The notes: generated from the letters alone by a model not told the origin. A stretch of DNA of 64,000 nt from Stutzerimonas kunmingensis (GCF_014764705.1 NZ_JACXXG010000001.1:124001-188000), one strand, 5' to 3'; shown: positions 31,486-40,905, counted from the first letter of the stretch. Numbers and translations: made by a program.

Positions 31486-33132
31486 ATGATTCCGCAGACC
31501 TGTGCCGAAACCCACGAGGTCATCAACCAGGTGCCGTCGCTCGAAGGCGCCAACCTCTACCGCCTCGACCTGCCGTTGCAACAGTGGACGCAGCGCTATC
31601 ATGCCGGCTGGGCCCAGGGGCGGCTGGATGTCTACGGCGCGCTGGCCGGTGGGCCACTGATGCAGGCCGGCTTTCTCGCCAACGAGAACAGGCCGGTGTT
31701 CAAGAGCCATGATCGCTACGGCCATCGCATCGATCTGGTGGAGTTTCATCCCGCTTATCATGAGCTGATGCGCAGCGCCGTCGAGCACGGTATTCCGTCG
31801 CTGCCCTGGAGCGACCCGCAACCCGGTGCACAGGTGGCGCGTGCCGCCTTGATGTACCTGCACAACCAGGCCGAGGCCGGCAGCAGCTGCCCGCTGACCA
31901 TGACCTACGCCAGCGTGCCGGCACTGCGCCTGCAGCCGGATCTCGCCGAGCGCTGGCTGCCGAAGATTCTTGCCCGCGAATACGACCCGCGCAACCTGCC
32001 GCTGGAGCAGAAGACCGGCGTCACCATCGGTATGGCGATGACCGAGAAGCAGGGCGGTACCGACGTGCGCGCCAACAGCACACGCGCCTATCCGGTTGGT
32101 GCCGGTGGCCCCGGGCAGACCTACGAGCTGGTCGGGCACAAGTGGTTCTGTTCGGCGCCGATGTGCGATGCCTTCCTCACCCTGGCGCAGACCGACAAGG
32201 GCCTGTCCTGCTTCCTGCTGCCCCGCCATCGCCCGGATGGCACGCGCAACCAGTTCTACATCCAGCGCCTGAAAAACAAGCTGGGCAACTGGGCCAACGC
32301 CTCCAGCGAAGTCGAGTACCGCGGCGCGCTGGCCTGGATGGTCGGTGAGGAAGGGCGCGGCGTGCCGACCATCATCGAGATGGTCTCCTCGACCCGTTTC
32401 GACTGCATGATCGGCTCCAGCTCGCTGATGCGTCAGGCCCTGACCCAGGCCATGCACCATTGCGCGCACCGCCAGGTTGGCGGCCGGGTCCTGCTGGAGC
32501 AGCCGCTGATGCAGAACGTACTGGCCGATCTCGCCCTGGAAAGCGAAGCGGCGCTGGCGCTGACCCTGCGCATGGGCCGTGCCCAGGACAATCGCCATGA
32601 TGAGCACGAAGACAAGTTCGCCCGGCTGGTCACCGCCGTCGGCAAGTACTGGATCTGCAAACGCGCGCCGAACATGATCGCCGAGGCCAGCGAATGCCTG
32701 GGCGGTGCCGGCTACGTCGAGGAAACCATCCTGCCGCGGCTGTATCGCGAGGCGCCGGTGAATTCCATCTGGGAAGGTTCCGGCAACGTGCAGTGCCTCG
32801 ACGTCTTGCGCGCGTTATCGAAGGAGCCGGGCGTGCTCGAAGTACTGTTCGCCGAGCTCGGCGACGGTCACGGCGACGCCCGCCTGAAGGCGCATATCCG
32901 GCGGCTGAAGGCGGCCTTCGGCGACACCGAGGACATCCAGTACCGCGCCCGTCAGCTCACCGAGGACGTTGCCGTCGGCCTGCAGGCCAAACTGCTGCTC
33001 GAAGCGGGCAACGCCGCCGTTTCGGATGCCTTCATCGCCAGTCGCCTGGAAGTGCATGGGCGGGTTTATGGAACGTTGCCGCGCGGGCTCGACATCGACG
33101 CGCTGCTGGCGCGCAGTGCGCCGCAGCTGTGA
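31486..33132 (+). CDS. AidB-like acyl-CoA dehydrogenase family protein
   Basis: 548-residue FAD protein closely resembling E. coli AidB along its whole length: EFHPAYHELM, GMAMTEKQGGTDVRANSTRA, LVGHKWFCSAP, SSTRFDCMIGSS, ECLGGAGYVEE and APVNSIWEGSGNVQCLDVLR. AidB binds DNA and is induced by alkylation in E. coli, though its true substrate is unclear. The start ATG 31486 gives the family-like N-terminus (ETHEVINQVPSLEGANLYR). It corresponds by order to PA3972. The 148 bases after ladS show no terminator or gene. Confidence 0.88.
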   Translation: MIPQTCAETHEVINQVPSLEGANLYRLDLPLQQWTQRYHAGWAQGRLDVYGALAGGPLMQAGFLANENRPVFKSHDRYGHRIDLVEFHPAYHELMRSAVEHGIPSLPWSDPQPGAQVARAALMYLHNQAEAGSSCPLTMTYASVPALRLQPDLAERWLPKILAREYDPRNLPLEQKTGVTIGMAMTEKQGGTDVRANSTRAYPVGAGGPGQTYELVGHKWFCSAPMCDAFLTLAQTDKGLSCFLLPRHRPDGTRNQFYIQRLKNKLGNWANASSEVEYRGALAWMVGEEGRGVPTIIEMVSSTRFDCMIGSSSLMRQALTQAMHHCAHRQVGGRVLLEQPLMQNVLADLALESEAALALTLRMGRAQDNRHDEHEDKFARLVTAVGKYWICKRAPNMIAEASECLGGAGYVEETILPRLYREAPVNSIWEGSGNVQCLDVLRALSKEPGVLEVLFAELGDGHGDARLKAHIRRLKAAFGDTEDIQYRARQLTEDVAVGLQAKLLLEAGNAAVSDAFIASRLEVHGRVYGTLPRGLDIDALLARSAPQL

Positions 33133-33154
33133 CTCCGTGGCAGGGTTGCGTCGC

Positions 33155-33997
33155 CTAGCGGCGCGCCTGCCCGCGTAGCAGGTCCTTGAGCTCGGCGATT
33201 TCCCCACGCAGAGCGCGGACCTCTTCATGCAGGTCGGCCTCGATGTGCTCGCGCGCCGCCTCGATGCTCGCCTGGGTGGCTTCGTGCTCCGCATCGGTAA
33301 CCGTCTGCATCGCGTTGACGATGATGGCGATGAACAGGTTGAGCATGGTGAAGGTGGCAATCAGGATGAACGGGATGAAGAACACCCAGGCGTAGGGGAA
33401 TACGTCCATCAGCGGGCGCACGATGCCCATCGACCAGCTTTCCAGCGTCATCACCTGGAATAGCGTGTACACCGAACGGCCGAGGTTGCCGAACCACTCG
33501 GGGAAGTCGGCGCCGAACAGCCCGGTGGCGATCACCGCGGAAACGTAGAAGACCAGCGCCAGCACCATGGCAATCGAGCCCAGGCCGGGAATGGCCGACA
33601 GCAGCGCGCCGACCACACGACGCATCGACGGCACCATGGTGACCATGCGCATCACCCGCAGTACGCGCAGGGCGCGCAGAACGCTGAACGGGCCGCTGGC
33701 GGGCACCAGCGCGATGGCCACCACGGTGAAATCGAACAGGCGCCAGGGATCACGGAAAAACGCCGCGCGATGAACGTAGATGCGCGCTGCGATTTCCACC
33801 ACGAATACGCCGAGGATCAACATGTCGAGCACTCTGAGCAGCTCGCCCCAGCTGGCCACCAGTGCCGGCGAGGTCTGCATGCCGAGGATGGCCGCGTTGA
33901 TCACGATCAGCAGCAGAATGCTGCGCTGAACGGCTGGCTGCTCGATGACCTGTTGCAGTCGACGACGAGTGCTCGTTTCCACGGGTGTTGCCTGCAT
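33155..33997 (-). CDS. BacNav-type voltage-gated sodium channel
   Basis: 280-residue single-domain six-segment ion channel (PF00520). The S4 voltage sensor shows arginines every third residue (VLRALRVLRVMRMV). The pore helix and selectivity filter read FQVMTLESWSMGIV near residues 178-191, almost identical to the TLESWAS filter of NaChBac, which makes sodium selectivity likely. The cytoplasmic tail is a predicted coiled coil (AEHEATQASIEAAREHIEAD onward), as in BacNav tetramers. Its role in the cell is unknown. It is convergent with the AidB-like gene. Confidence 0.88.
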   Translation of the reverse strand: MQATPVETSTRRRLQQVIEQPAVQRSILLLIVINAAILGMQTSPALVASWGELLRVLDMLILGVFVVEIAARIYVHRAAFFRDPWRLFDFTVVAIALVPASGPFSVLRALRVLRVMRMVTMVPSMRRVVGALLSAIPGLGSIAMVLALVFYVSAVIATGLFGADFPEWFGNLGRSVYTLFQVMTLESWSMGIVRPLMDVFPYAWVFFIPFILIATFTMLNLFIAIIVNAMQTVTDAEHEATQASIEAAREHIEADLHEEVRALRGEIAELKDLLRGQARR

Positions 33998-34520
33998 GAT
34001 GCCTACCTGTCCGTTTCGATCATCGCCCTGCCCGCGACCGTGGGGCTACCGTTGAATACAGTCGGGCGGGCGCGAGTATGGTGGCGAAGACCAGAGCGGG
34101 GAAGTGACGGCGGTGCCCGGTTCGTTACAGGGTTTGACAGCGTTCAGGCGGCACTTTGAGCGCGGCGACAGCCTTGGTGGCCCGGTTTAACCGCGTGAAG
34201 TGCGGCGTGCGAGCGCCTCGCCGCCGGCCGGTCGCGGTTGTGTTGGGCGTCGATACCGGCTATGACCTCTCCTGTGCGGCGGCCTGCTAGTACCTTTGTA
34301 TAACAGCCAAACGAGCTGGTGCTCCTAGAATGGGGCGAGCGACTACGTTACGGGGTTGCAAGTGCCGCATGATTTTTTGAGGTTCCGATATTGAGCGGCA
34401 AAAGACATGGGCGCTTTGTCTCCGGACATCAAGTGGCCGTCTCCCTGCCTCGTCAGGCCTGGCGAATTTCTTTGCAGAGCCTTCACGGACGAGCATTCGA
34501 TGAGTTTCTGAGGTGAGTTC
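33998..34520 (+). promoter_or_regulatory. 523-base non-coding leader before the CoA-transferase gene
   Basis: I see no gene here. The left part presumably carries the channel gene promoter. Toward the right, a TTGACA box is at 34134-34139, a TATAAC box at 34299-34304 and a TAGAAT box at 34327-34332. Base composition is less GC-rich after 34285. The length suggests a long transcribed leader for the CoA-transferase gene. Confidence 0.4.
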
Positions 34521-36032
34521 ATGGCAACCGATCTAAACAAGTACATCCGCAACGCAGCGTTTCTCGACAAGGTCGTCTCGGCAGAAGAGGCCGCGTCGTG
34601 GATCGAGGACGGCATGACGCTGGGCATGAGCGGCTTCACCCTGTTCGGGGAGCCGAAGGTGTTTCCGAAGGCACTGTCCGAACGCGGCCAGCGCGAGAAA
34701 TTCAAGGTCAACCTGTTCACCGGCGCGTCCATGGGCCCGGCAGCCGACCAGTCGATGGCCGAAGCCGGCATCATCAACAAGCGCATTCCGTATCAGGGCA
34801 ACCCGGTGCAGCGCAAGAAAATCAACGCTGGCGAGGTGCTCTACATCGACCAGCACCTGTCCCATACCGCGGAACTGCTTCGTCAAGGCGTCCTGCCGCA
34901 GGTCGACTACGCCATCATCGAGGCGGCGGCCATCACCGAGGATGGCCAGATCATCCCGACCGGTTCGGTCGGTAACTCGCCGATCTTCGTGCAGAACGCC
35001 AAGCACGTGATCATCGAGCTGAACACCTCTGCTCCGCGCGAGTACGAAGGCATGCACGACATCTACATCCCCGGCCCGGCCGGCGAGGATTCGCGCAAGG
35101 ACATCCCGGTCTACAACGTCAGCAAGCGCATCGGCTCGATCGGTATCCCGGTCGATCCAGCCAAGGTGCGCGGTATCGTGCTGTCCAGCGAGCCGGACAT
35201 TCCTTCCCCGCTGTTCGAGCCGAACGCCGAAACCCAGAAGATCGCCGACAACCTGCTGGACTTCCTTCGTGAGGAAGTGAAGCTGGGACGTCTGACCAAC
35301 AGCCTGGCTCCGCTGCAGTCCGGTGTGGGCTCGGTGGCCAACGCGGTGCTGGCCGGCATGAAGACTTCCGAGTTCAAGGACCTGACCGTCGCTTCCGAAG
35401 TGCTGCAGGACGGCGTTTTCGACCTGATCGACGCCGGAGTGGTGAAGTTCGCCGCCGCCACCGCCTTCTCCCTGTCGAAGAAGCGCGTGGACAACCTGGC
35501 CTCGGACCTCGCGAAGTACGCCGGCAAGGTGGTGTTCCGTCCGCAGGAGATCTCCAATCATCCGGAAGTGATCCGCCGGCTGGGGATCATCTCCTTCAAC
35601 ACTGCGCTGGAAGCCGACATCTACGGCAACGTGAACTCCACGCACGTCAACGGCACCCACATGATGAATGGCATCGGCGGCTCGGGTGACTTCGCCCGTA
35701 ACGCACGTATCAGCATCTTCGTGACGACTTCGACGGCGAAGGACGGCAAGATTTCCTCCATCGTGCCGTTCGTCACGCATGTGGATCACACCAACCACGA
35801 CGTCGACGTGATCATCACCGAGCAGGGCTATGCCGATCTGCGCGGGCTGGCGCCTGTCGAGGCGGCGGCGCGAATCATCAACAACTGCATGCACCCGGAT
35901 TACAGGGCCCAAGCGCTCGCCTACCTCGAAGAGGCGAAGCAGCGTGGCGGCCACACCCCGCACGTGCTGGAAAAAGCCTTCTCCTGGCATGCCAACTTCG
36001 CCAAGAACGGCACCATGCTGCTGGACAAGTAA
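34521..36032 (+). CDS. Acetyl-CoA hydrolase/transferase family (succinate:acetate CoA-transferase-like)
   Basis: 503-residue class I CoA transferase of the AarC/Ach1 type. Markers are GMTLGMSGFTLFGEPKVFP at the N-terminus, the GNSPIFVQNAKHVIIE segment, the catalytic glutamate in VIITEQGYADLRG and the oxyanion-type stretch NGIGGSGDFARNA. Relatives exchange CoA between acetyl-CoA and succinate and work in acetate metabolism. The precise substrates cannot be read from sequence. It is probably monocistronic, with a terminator 64 bases downstream. Confidence 0.9.
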   Translation: MATDLNKYIRNAAFLDKVVSAEEAASWIEDGMTLGMSGFTLFGEPKVFPKALSERGQREKFKVNLFTGASMGPAADQSMAEAGIINKRIPYQGNPVQRKKINAGEVLYIDQHLSHTAELLRQGVLPQVDYAIIEAAAITEDGQIIPTGSVGNSPIFVQNAKHVIIELNTSAPREYEGMHDIYIPGPAGEDSRKDIPVYNVSKRIGSIGIPVDPAKVRGIVLSSEPDIPSPLFEPNAETQKIADNLLDFLREEVKLGRLTNSLAPLQSGVGSVANAVLAGMKTSEFKDLTVASEVLQDGVFDLIDAGVVKFAAATAFSLSKKRVDNLASDLAKYAGKVVFRPQEISNHPEVIRRLGIISFNTALEADIYGNVNSTHVNGTHMMNGIGGSGDFARNARISIFVTTSTAKDGKISSIVPFVTHVDHTNHDVDVIITEQGYADLRGLAPVEAAARIINNCMHPDYRAQALAYLEEAKQRGGHTPHVLEKAFSWHANFAKNGTMLLDK

Positions 36033-36095
36033 TCGGTAGGAGCCTGTGCGGCTGATGCAGCAATGCATCGGCGGCGGGCTCGAAGCGGTGCCCGA

Positions 36096-36130
36096 ATCCG
36101 ACGTCAGGCTCTGGCGTCGGATTTTTTTTT
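36096..36130 (+). terminator. Intrinsic terminator after the CoA-transferase gene
   Basis: A 12-bp stem with one G-U pair (36096-36107 with 36111-36122, 3-base loop) runs straight into nine T. Confidence 0.92.
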
Positions 36131-36254
36131 CGCCGATGACGGCGCACATTTCCAGCGCGCCGGCGTCTCGGATGCGGCTCCAGCCGCTCGGCTGCGTATA
36201 CATCCGTCACCAAATGCAGCCAAGATAGGCCCGTGTGTTAAGCCAGGATGAGCC

Positions 36255-37730
36255 ATGACTTCCAACGAATCCAGAACCTTCACCGTCGCCACCTGCGCTG
36301 AGGAGGCGGTCGACAAGCTGGCCGAGCTGCACGCGCAGGCCACAGCGGCGCTCAACCAGGCGCTCAAGCGCTACGTCACCAGCCGCACCGAGCCCAGCGC
36401 CGCGGAGCGCAACCTGTTCCGCTACCCGCAGCTGCGCCTGACCTACGAGTGCCACGGCGAAGTGCCGGCCTCGACCCGTGCCTACGCCAAGGTCCAGGCA
36501 CCCGGCGTGTACAGCGTCACTGTGACCCATCCGGCGGCGTTCCGCGCCTATCTGCTCGATCAGCTGAAACCGCTGATCCAGGACTTCAACGTCACCGTTG
36601 AGGTCGGCATGAGCGACCGCAACATCCCTTATCCGTACGTCATCGAGCAGGGCGACGAGCTGGCCGGCACCGGCGTGACCGCCGCCGAGCTGGCGCGGGT
36701 ATTCCCCAGCACTGACCTGTCCGCCGCTACCGACGATATCGCCGACGGGCTCTACGACTGGGAGCACGCCGATCCCTATCCGCTGGCACTGTTCGACGGC
36801 GCGCGCGTGGATTTCTCGCTGCGTCGACTGGTGCACTACACCGGCAGTGACTGGCGCCACGTGCAGCCATGGATTCTGCTGACCAACTACCACCGCTACG
36901 TCGACCAGTTCATCCGCCACGGCCTGGACATGCTGCGCGACGAAACCCGCTTCGTGCGCATGGTGCTGCCGGGCAACGTGGTTATCGAGCGCGGCATGGA
37001 AGAGGGCGAGGCGCAGGCGATCATCGGTGGCGTGATGTGGCACCGCTACCAGATGCCGGCCTATCACCTGATCGCCGAGGACGGCCACGGCATCACCCTG
37101 GTCAACATCGGCGTCGGCCCGTCCAACGCGAAGAACATCACCGATCACCTGGCCGTTCTGCGTCCGCATTGCTGGCTGATGATCGGACACTGCGGCGGGC
37201 TACGGCAGTCGCAGTCCATCGGCGACTACGTGCTGGCGCACGCCTACATGCGCCGCGACGGCATTCTCGACCGCGTACTGCCGCCGCACATTCCGCTGCC
37301 AGCACTGGCCGAAGTACAGCAGGCGCTGCAGGACGCTGCGGCCACGGTCACTGGCGAGCAGGGCGAAGCGTTGAAGAAGCGCCTGCGTACCGGCACTGTG
37401 CTGACTTACGACGACCGCAACTGGGAACTGCGCTGGGCGCAGGAACGGCCGCTGATCAACCTGTCGCGCGCCGTGGCGGTGGACATGGAGAGCGGCACCA
37501 TCGCCGCCCAGGGCTACCGCCTGCGGGTGCCCTACGGGACACTGCTGTGCGTATCGGACAAGCCGCTGCACAGCGAGATCAAGCTGCCCGGCTCGGCCAA
37601 CGCGTTCTACGAGCGGGCCGTTACCCAGCACCTGAAGATCGGTATCACCGCACTCGAACTGCTGCGCAACCAGCTCAACTCGCTGCACTCGCGCAAGCTG
37701 CGCAGCTTCGACGAGCCGCCATTTCGCTAG
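36255..37730 (+). CDS. amn: AMP nucleosidase
   Basis: Hydrolyses AMP to adenine and ribose-5-phosphate, controlling adenylate levels. The 491-residue length and the two-domain layout are those of Amn: an N-terminal regulatory domain (RYPQLRLTYECHGEVP, MSDRNIPYPYVIEQGDEL) and a C-terminal nucleoside-phosphorylase-like domain (VNIGVGPSNAKNITDHLAVL, HCGGLRQSQSIGDYVLAHAY, AVDMESGTIAAQGYR). Its stop abuts the stop of the convergent dehydrogenase gene with no gap, so the two transcripts must overlap. Confidence 0.95.
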   Translation: MTSNESRTFTVATCAEEAVDKLAELHAQATAALNQALKRYVTSRTEPSAAERNLFRYPQLRLTYECHGEVPASTRAYAKVQAPGVYSVTVTHPAAFRAYLLDQLKPLIQDFNVTVEVGMSDRNIPYPYVIEQGDELAGTGVTAAELARVFPSTDLSAATDDIADGLYDWEHADPYPLALFDGARVDFSLRRLVHYTGSDWRHVQPWILLTNYHRYVDQFIRHGLDMLRDETRFVRMVLPGNVVIERGMEEGEAQAIIGGVMWHRYQMPAYHLIAEDGHGITLVNIGVGPSNAKNITDHLAVLRPHCWLMIGHCGGLRQSQSIGDYVLAHAYMRRDGILDRVLPPHIPLPALAEVQQALQDAAATVTGEQGEALKKRLRTGTVLTYDDRNWELRWAQERPLINLSRAVAVDMESGTIAAQGYRLRVPYGTLLCVSDKPLHSEIKLPGSANAFYERAVTQHLKIGITALELLRNQLNSLHSRKLRSFDEPPFR

Positions 37731-39773
37731 TCACTCCTCCAGCGTTTCGGTGGAGCTGGAGTCCCCCGGGGTGGGCAAGCTGTAGACCACCAGGTAATCG
37801 CCGATCTTGGTCTCCATGAAATGGTGACCGCCGGCAAAGATGGCCAGGTACTGGCGTCCGTTGACCTCGTAGGTCATCGGCGTCGCCTGGCCGCCAGCGG
37901 GCAGCACGTCCTGCCAGACCACTTCGCCGGTATCGATATCGATGGCGCGAATGAGGTCGTCCGTAGTGGCGGCAATAAAGATCAGCCCACCGGCGGTGAT
38001 CACCGAGCCGCCATTGTTGGGCGTGCCGATGGTGAAGGGCAGGCGCGAGGGGATGCCGAAGGGGCCATTGTTGCGGGCGGTGCCCAGTGGCTTGTCCCAC
38101 AGTACCTCACGGGTGGCCAGGTCGATGGCCATGATTCCGCCGTAGGGTGGCCGGGTGCAGGGGATACCGGTCAGGCCGTTGCGCCATGGCTTGATCGAGA
38201 TGGCGTAAGGAGAGCCTGCCTGGGGCACCGGCCCGCCGGAATCGGTCGTCCCACCCGGCTCGCCCAGCGGCACCATGCCTTTCTCATCAGCCTCTTCGCG
38301 ACGGATGAGCTGATCACGCATCGGCAAGTCGGTGTAGTTGGCGACAAAGATGCCGCGCTCGGGGTCCAGCGAACCACCGCCCCAGTCGTTGCCGCCGTTG
38401 TAGCCGGGGTATTGGATGAAGGGCCGCTCGACGCTCGGCGGGGTGTACATCCCCTCGTAGTCGGACTGCAGGAATTGAATCCGGCACCAGAGCTGATCCA
38501 GGGGTGAAAAGCCCCAGGCGTCGCGTTCGGTGAGCTTGGGCTTGGCGAGTGTCGGCATGCCGACCGAGAAGGGCTGAGTCGGCGACAGCTGTTCGTCGGG
38601 CAGCTTGCTGGCCGGCACCGGGCGCTCCTGCACCTCGGTGAGCGGCTCGCCGGTGCGCCGGTCAAGCACGAAGATATCGCCCTGTTTGGTCGGCAGAATG
38701 ACAGCCGGGACGCTCTGGCCCTCTCCCATGGGAAAGTCGGCAAGCGTGCCCTGCGAGCCCAGGTCATAGTCCCAGACATCGTTGTGCACCGTCTGGAAAA
38801 CCCAGGCGACTTCGCCGCTGGTGATGTCGAGCGCGACCAGGGCGGTGGAGTAGGGGTGCTCGTAGTCTTCTCTGTTGCCGCTGAAGTAATCCACAGCCGA
38901 ATTGCCCATGGGCACGTAGACCAGGCCGAGCTCGTCGTCGGCCGAAAAGGTCGTCCAGGCATTGGGCGTGCCGCGCGTGTACTGCTCGCCCTCGGCCGGC
39001 ATGCCCGTCTCGCCCGGACGCCCCATGTCCCATGCCCAGGCGAGCTCGCCGGTTTCGGCATCGTAGCCGCGGATCACCCCGGATGGCGCATCCTCCTTTT
39101 GCCCGTCGAGCACCTGGTGGCCGACCACGACCACGTTACGCACGATGGTCGGTGCCGAGGTCACCGCGACGTAGCCGGGGGGCGAATCGCCCATCCCTTC
39201 GAGCAGATTGACCTGCCCGGAGTTGCCGAAGTCCTCGCACGGCTGGCCGGTGTCTGCATCGACGGCGATCAGCCGCGCATCGAGCGTGCCCTCGATGACG
39301 CGCCGCGCGCAGGCCTGGGCCGGCTCTGGATCGGGCACCTCGTAATAGCTGACGCCCCGACAGGCTGCTGAATAGGGGATGTGATCGATCGGCACCTGTG
39401 GATCGAAGCGCCAGCGTTCGCGACCACTTCCGGCATCGAGCCCGATCAGGATATTCATGGCGCTGCACAGGTACAGCGAGTTGCCGACTTTCAGCGGGGT
39501 GTTTTCCGGGGCCCACTTGTCGTCCACTTCCGGTGGCGGCATGTCGCCGGTCTGGTACACCCAGGCGGGCTCGAGCTGGTCGACATTGTCGCGCGTGATT
39601 TGCCTGAGCGGCGAATAGCGGGTGGCTGCGTTGTCGCGGCCGTACGACGTCCAGTCCGAAGGCGCGGGGGAGGCCGCTGTCGCCCGTTCGGTGGTCGGGC
39701 TGTTCTGAGCCTGGGCGTGGTGAATGTCGGGCAGGCTTAATGTCAGCGCGGCGAGCGCGATCCAGAGGCGCAT
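37731..39773 (-). CDS. gcd: Periplasmic PQQ-dependent glucose dehydrogenase, catalytic subunit
   Basis: 680-residue quinoprotein of the glucose/quinate/shikimate dehydrogenase family. A Sec signal peptide (about residues 1-22) replaces the membrane domain that normally forms the N-terminus. Beta-propeller markers are DWTSYGRDNAATRYSPLRQI, FDPQVPIDHIPYSAACRGVSY, NDVWDYDLGSQGTLADF and PYGGIMAIDLATREVLWDKP. The missing membrane part is encoded by the gene just upstream (39783-40142), nine bases away, with a ribosome-binding site (GAGGT) overlapping the upstream stop. It would oxidise glucose or a related sugar and pass electrons to ubiquinone. Quinate-type specificity cannot be excluded. Confidence 0.85.
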   Translation of the reverse strand: MRLWIALAALTLSLPDIHHAQAQNSPTTERATAASPAPSDWTSYGRDNAATRYSPLRQITRDNVDQLEPAWVYQTGDMPPPEVDDKWAPENTPLKVGNSLYLCSAMNILIGLDAGSGRERWRFDPQVPIDHIPYSAACRGVSYYEVPDPEPAQACARRVIEGTLDARLIAVDADTGQPCEDFGNSGQVNLLEGMGDSPPGYVAVTSAPTIVRNVVVVGHQVLDGQKEDAPSGVIRGYDAETGELAWAWDMGRPGETGMPAEGEQYTRGTPNAWTTFSADDELGLVYVPMGNSAVDYFSGNREDYEHPYSTALVALDITSGEVAWVFQTVHNDVWDYDLGSQGTLADFPMGEGQSVPAVILPTKQGDIFVLDRRTGEPLTEVQERPVPASKLPDEQLSPTQPFSVGMPTLAKPKLTERDAWGFSPLDQLWCRIQFLQSDYEGMYTPPSVERPFIQYPGYNGGNDWGGGSLDPERGIFVANYTDLPMRDQLIRREEADEKGMVPLGEPGGTTDSGGPVPQAGSPYAISIKPWRNGLTGIPCTRPPYGGIMAIDLATREVLWDKPLGTARNNGPFGIPSRLPFTIGTPNNGGSVITAGGLIFIAATTDDLIRAIDIDTGEVVWQDVLPAGGQATPMTYEVNGRQYLAIFAGGHHFMETKIGDYLVVYSLPTPGDSSSTETLEE

Positions 39774-39782
39774 AGGTCTACC

Positions 39783-40142
39783 TCAATTCGAGTGGCGGCG
39801 AACCGTGGGGATGAACAGCAATGTAAGCAGCGCGATGACCGCGGGCGCGACCAGACGGGGTACCAGGGGCCAGGGCTCGAGGCCCACTTCCCAAAGTGCC
39901 CAAACCAGCGTGGCCACGAATACCAGCCAGTAGAGCCACACGCCTTGAATGCGCATGAATAACAGCAGAATGCCGGAGACCAGCATGCCGATACCGGCGG
40001 GCAGGTAATACCAGGAGCCTCCCAGCGTCACCAGCCAGAGGCCGCCCGCCGCCAGCGCCAGGCCATAGAGTGCGAGGACGATGGCAAATGCCTTCAGGGC
40101 CCAGTAGGCAAAGCCGTGCGTAGAGTAGGTGGTCAACAGCAT
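39783..40142 (-). CDS. Separate membrane domain of PQQ glucose dehydrogenase
   Basis: 119 residues with four or five membrane segments. The stretch LYGLALAAGGLWLVTLGGSW with the following YY matches the N-terminal membrane domain of E. coli Gcd (which reads GLYLLIGGGWLVAIGGSWYY), and WALWEVGLEPWPLVPR matches its WGVWEVGFDFWALTPR. That domain anchors the enzyme and holds the ubiquinone site. Here it is a free-standing gene translationally linked to the catalytic gene. An AGGGAG ribosome-binding site precedes the ATG at 40142. Confidence 0.82.
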   Translation of the reverse strand: MLLTTYSTHGFAYWALKAFAIVLALYGLALAAGGLWLVTLGGSWYYLPAGIGMLVSGILLLFMRIQGVWLYWLVFVATLVWALWEVGLEPWPLVPRLVAPAVIALLTLLFIPTVRRHSN

Positions 40143-40303
40143 CGCTCCCTTGTCAGTGGGTAGCCCGTTCTGCGGTGCGCTTTAAAGGCCGCACCGTAGA
40201 ACGCGTCCACTAGCTTTGGTTTGTGCTGTCGCCGAGGGTTCCCGGTGATTCAGGATGGGACTGGGTTATAAGCGAGGGTTATTGTGGGCATGCCTGTCAC
40301 CTA

Positions 40304-40876
40304 TCAGGCGACCAGCAGCCAGGCGCCGGTAACCGCCGATACGGCCCCCGCGATGCGAACCAGCGGCGCTGCGGCCTGCGGCAGGCCGCGCACCAGCCCG
40401 TAGCCCAGGGCATGCAGCGCAGCGGTGGCCGCCACAAAGCCGACGGCGTAACCCCATGGGCTGGACAGCTCCGGCAGTTCCAGTCCGTGGGCGACGCCAT
40501 GGCTGGCGGCGAACAGCGCGGTCAGCGCTGCGGCGACGACCAGCGGCGGGCGAATTGCCAGGGCTACCAGCAGGCCGAGGGCCAGAACCGAGCCGGCAAT
40601 ACCGGTTTCCATCAGCGGCATTTCGATTCCGGCGAAACCGGCCAGGCCGCCGAGCAGCATGGTGGCTACGAAGGTCAGCGGCAGCGCCCAGCGCGCCTTG
40701 CCAGTCTGTTGGGCGGCCCACAGTCCGACGGCAACCATCGCCAGCAGGTGGTCGAGGCCGAAGATAGGGTGGGCGATACCGGACATCACGCCGGCATGGT
40801 CATGCCCGGGGTGAGCCAAGGCCAGTGCCGGGCTGAGCAGCAGGAGGGTGGCGAGCAGTGGTTTGCGCAGGTTCAT
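40304..40876 (-). CDS. HupE/UreJ family nickel (or metal) permease
   Basis: 190-residue membrane protein with a signal peptide, a histidine-rich start of the mature chain (AHPGHDHAG) and the family metal-binding motif HPIFGLDHLLAM at residues 36-47 in the first membrane helix. About six membrane segments follow. HupE/UreJ proteins supply nickel to hydrogenase or urease. Being 29 bases downstream of ureG on the same strand, this one most likely feeds urease. Confidence 0.9.
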   Translation of the reverse strand: MNLRKPLLATLLLLSPALALAHPGHDHAGVMSGIAHPIFGLDHLLAMVAVGLWAAQQTGKARWALPLTFVATMLLGGLAGFAGIEMPLMETGIAGSVLALGLLVALAIRPPLVVAAALTALFAASHGVAHGLELPELSSPWGYAVGFVAATAALHALGYGLVRGLPQAAAPLVRIAGAVSAVTGAWLLVA

Positions 40877-40905
40877 AAAGACTCCTTGGGATGAGCGGTC
40901 GGACG

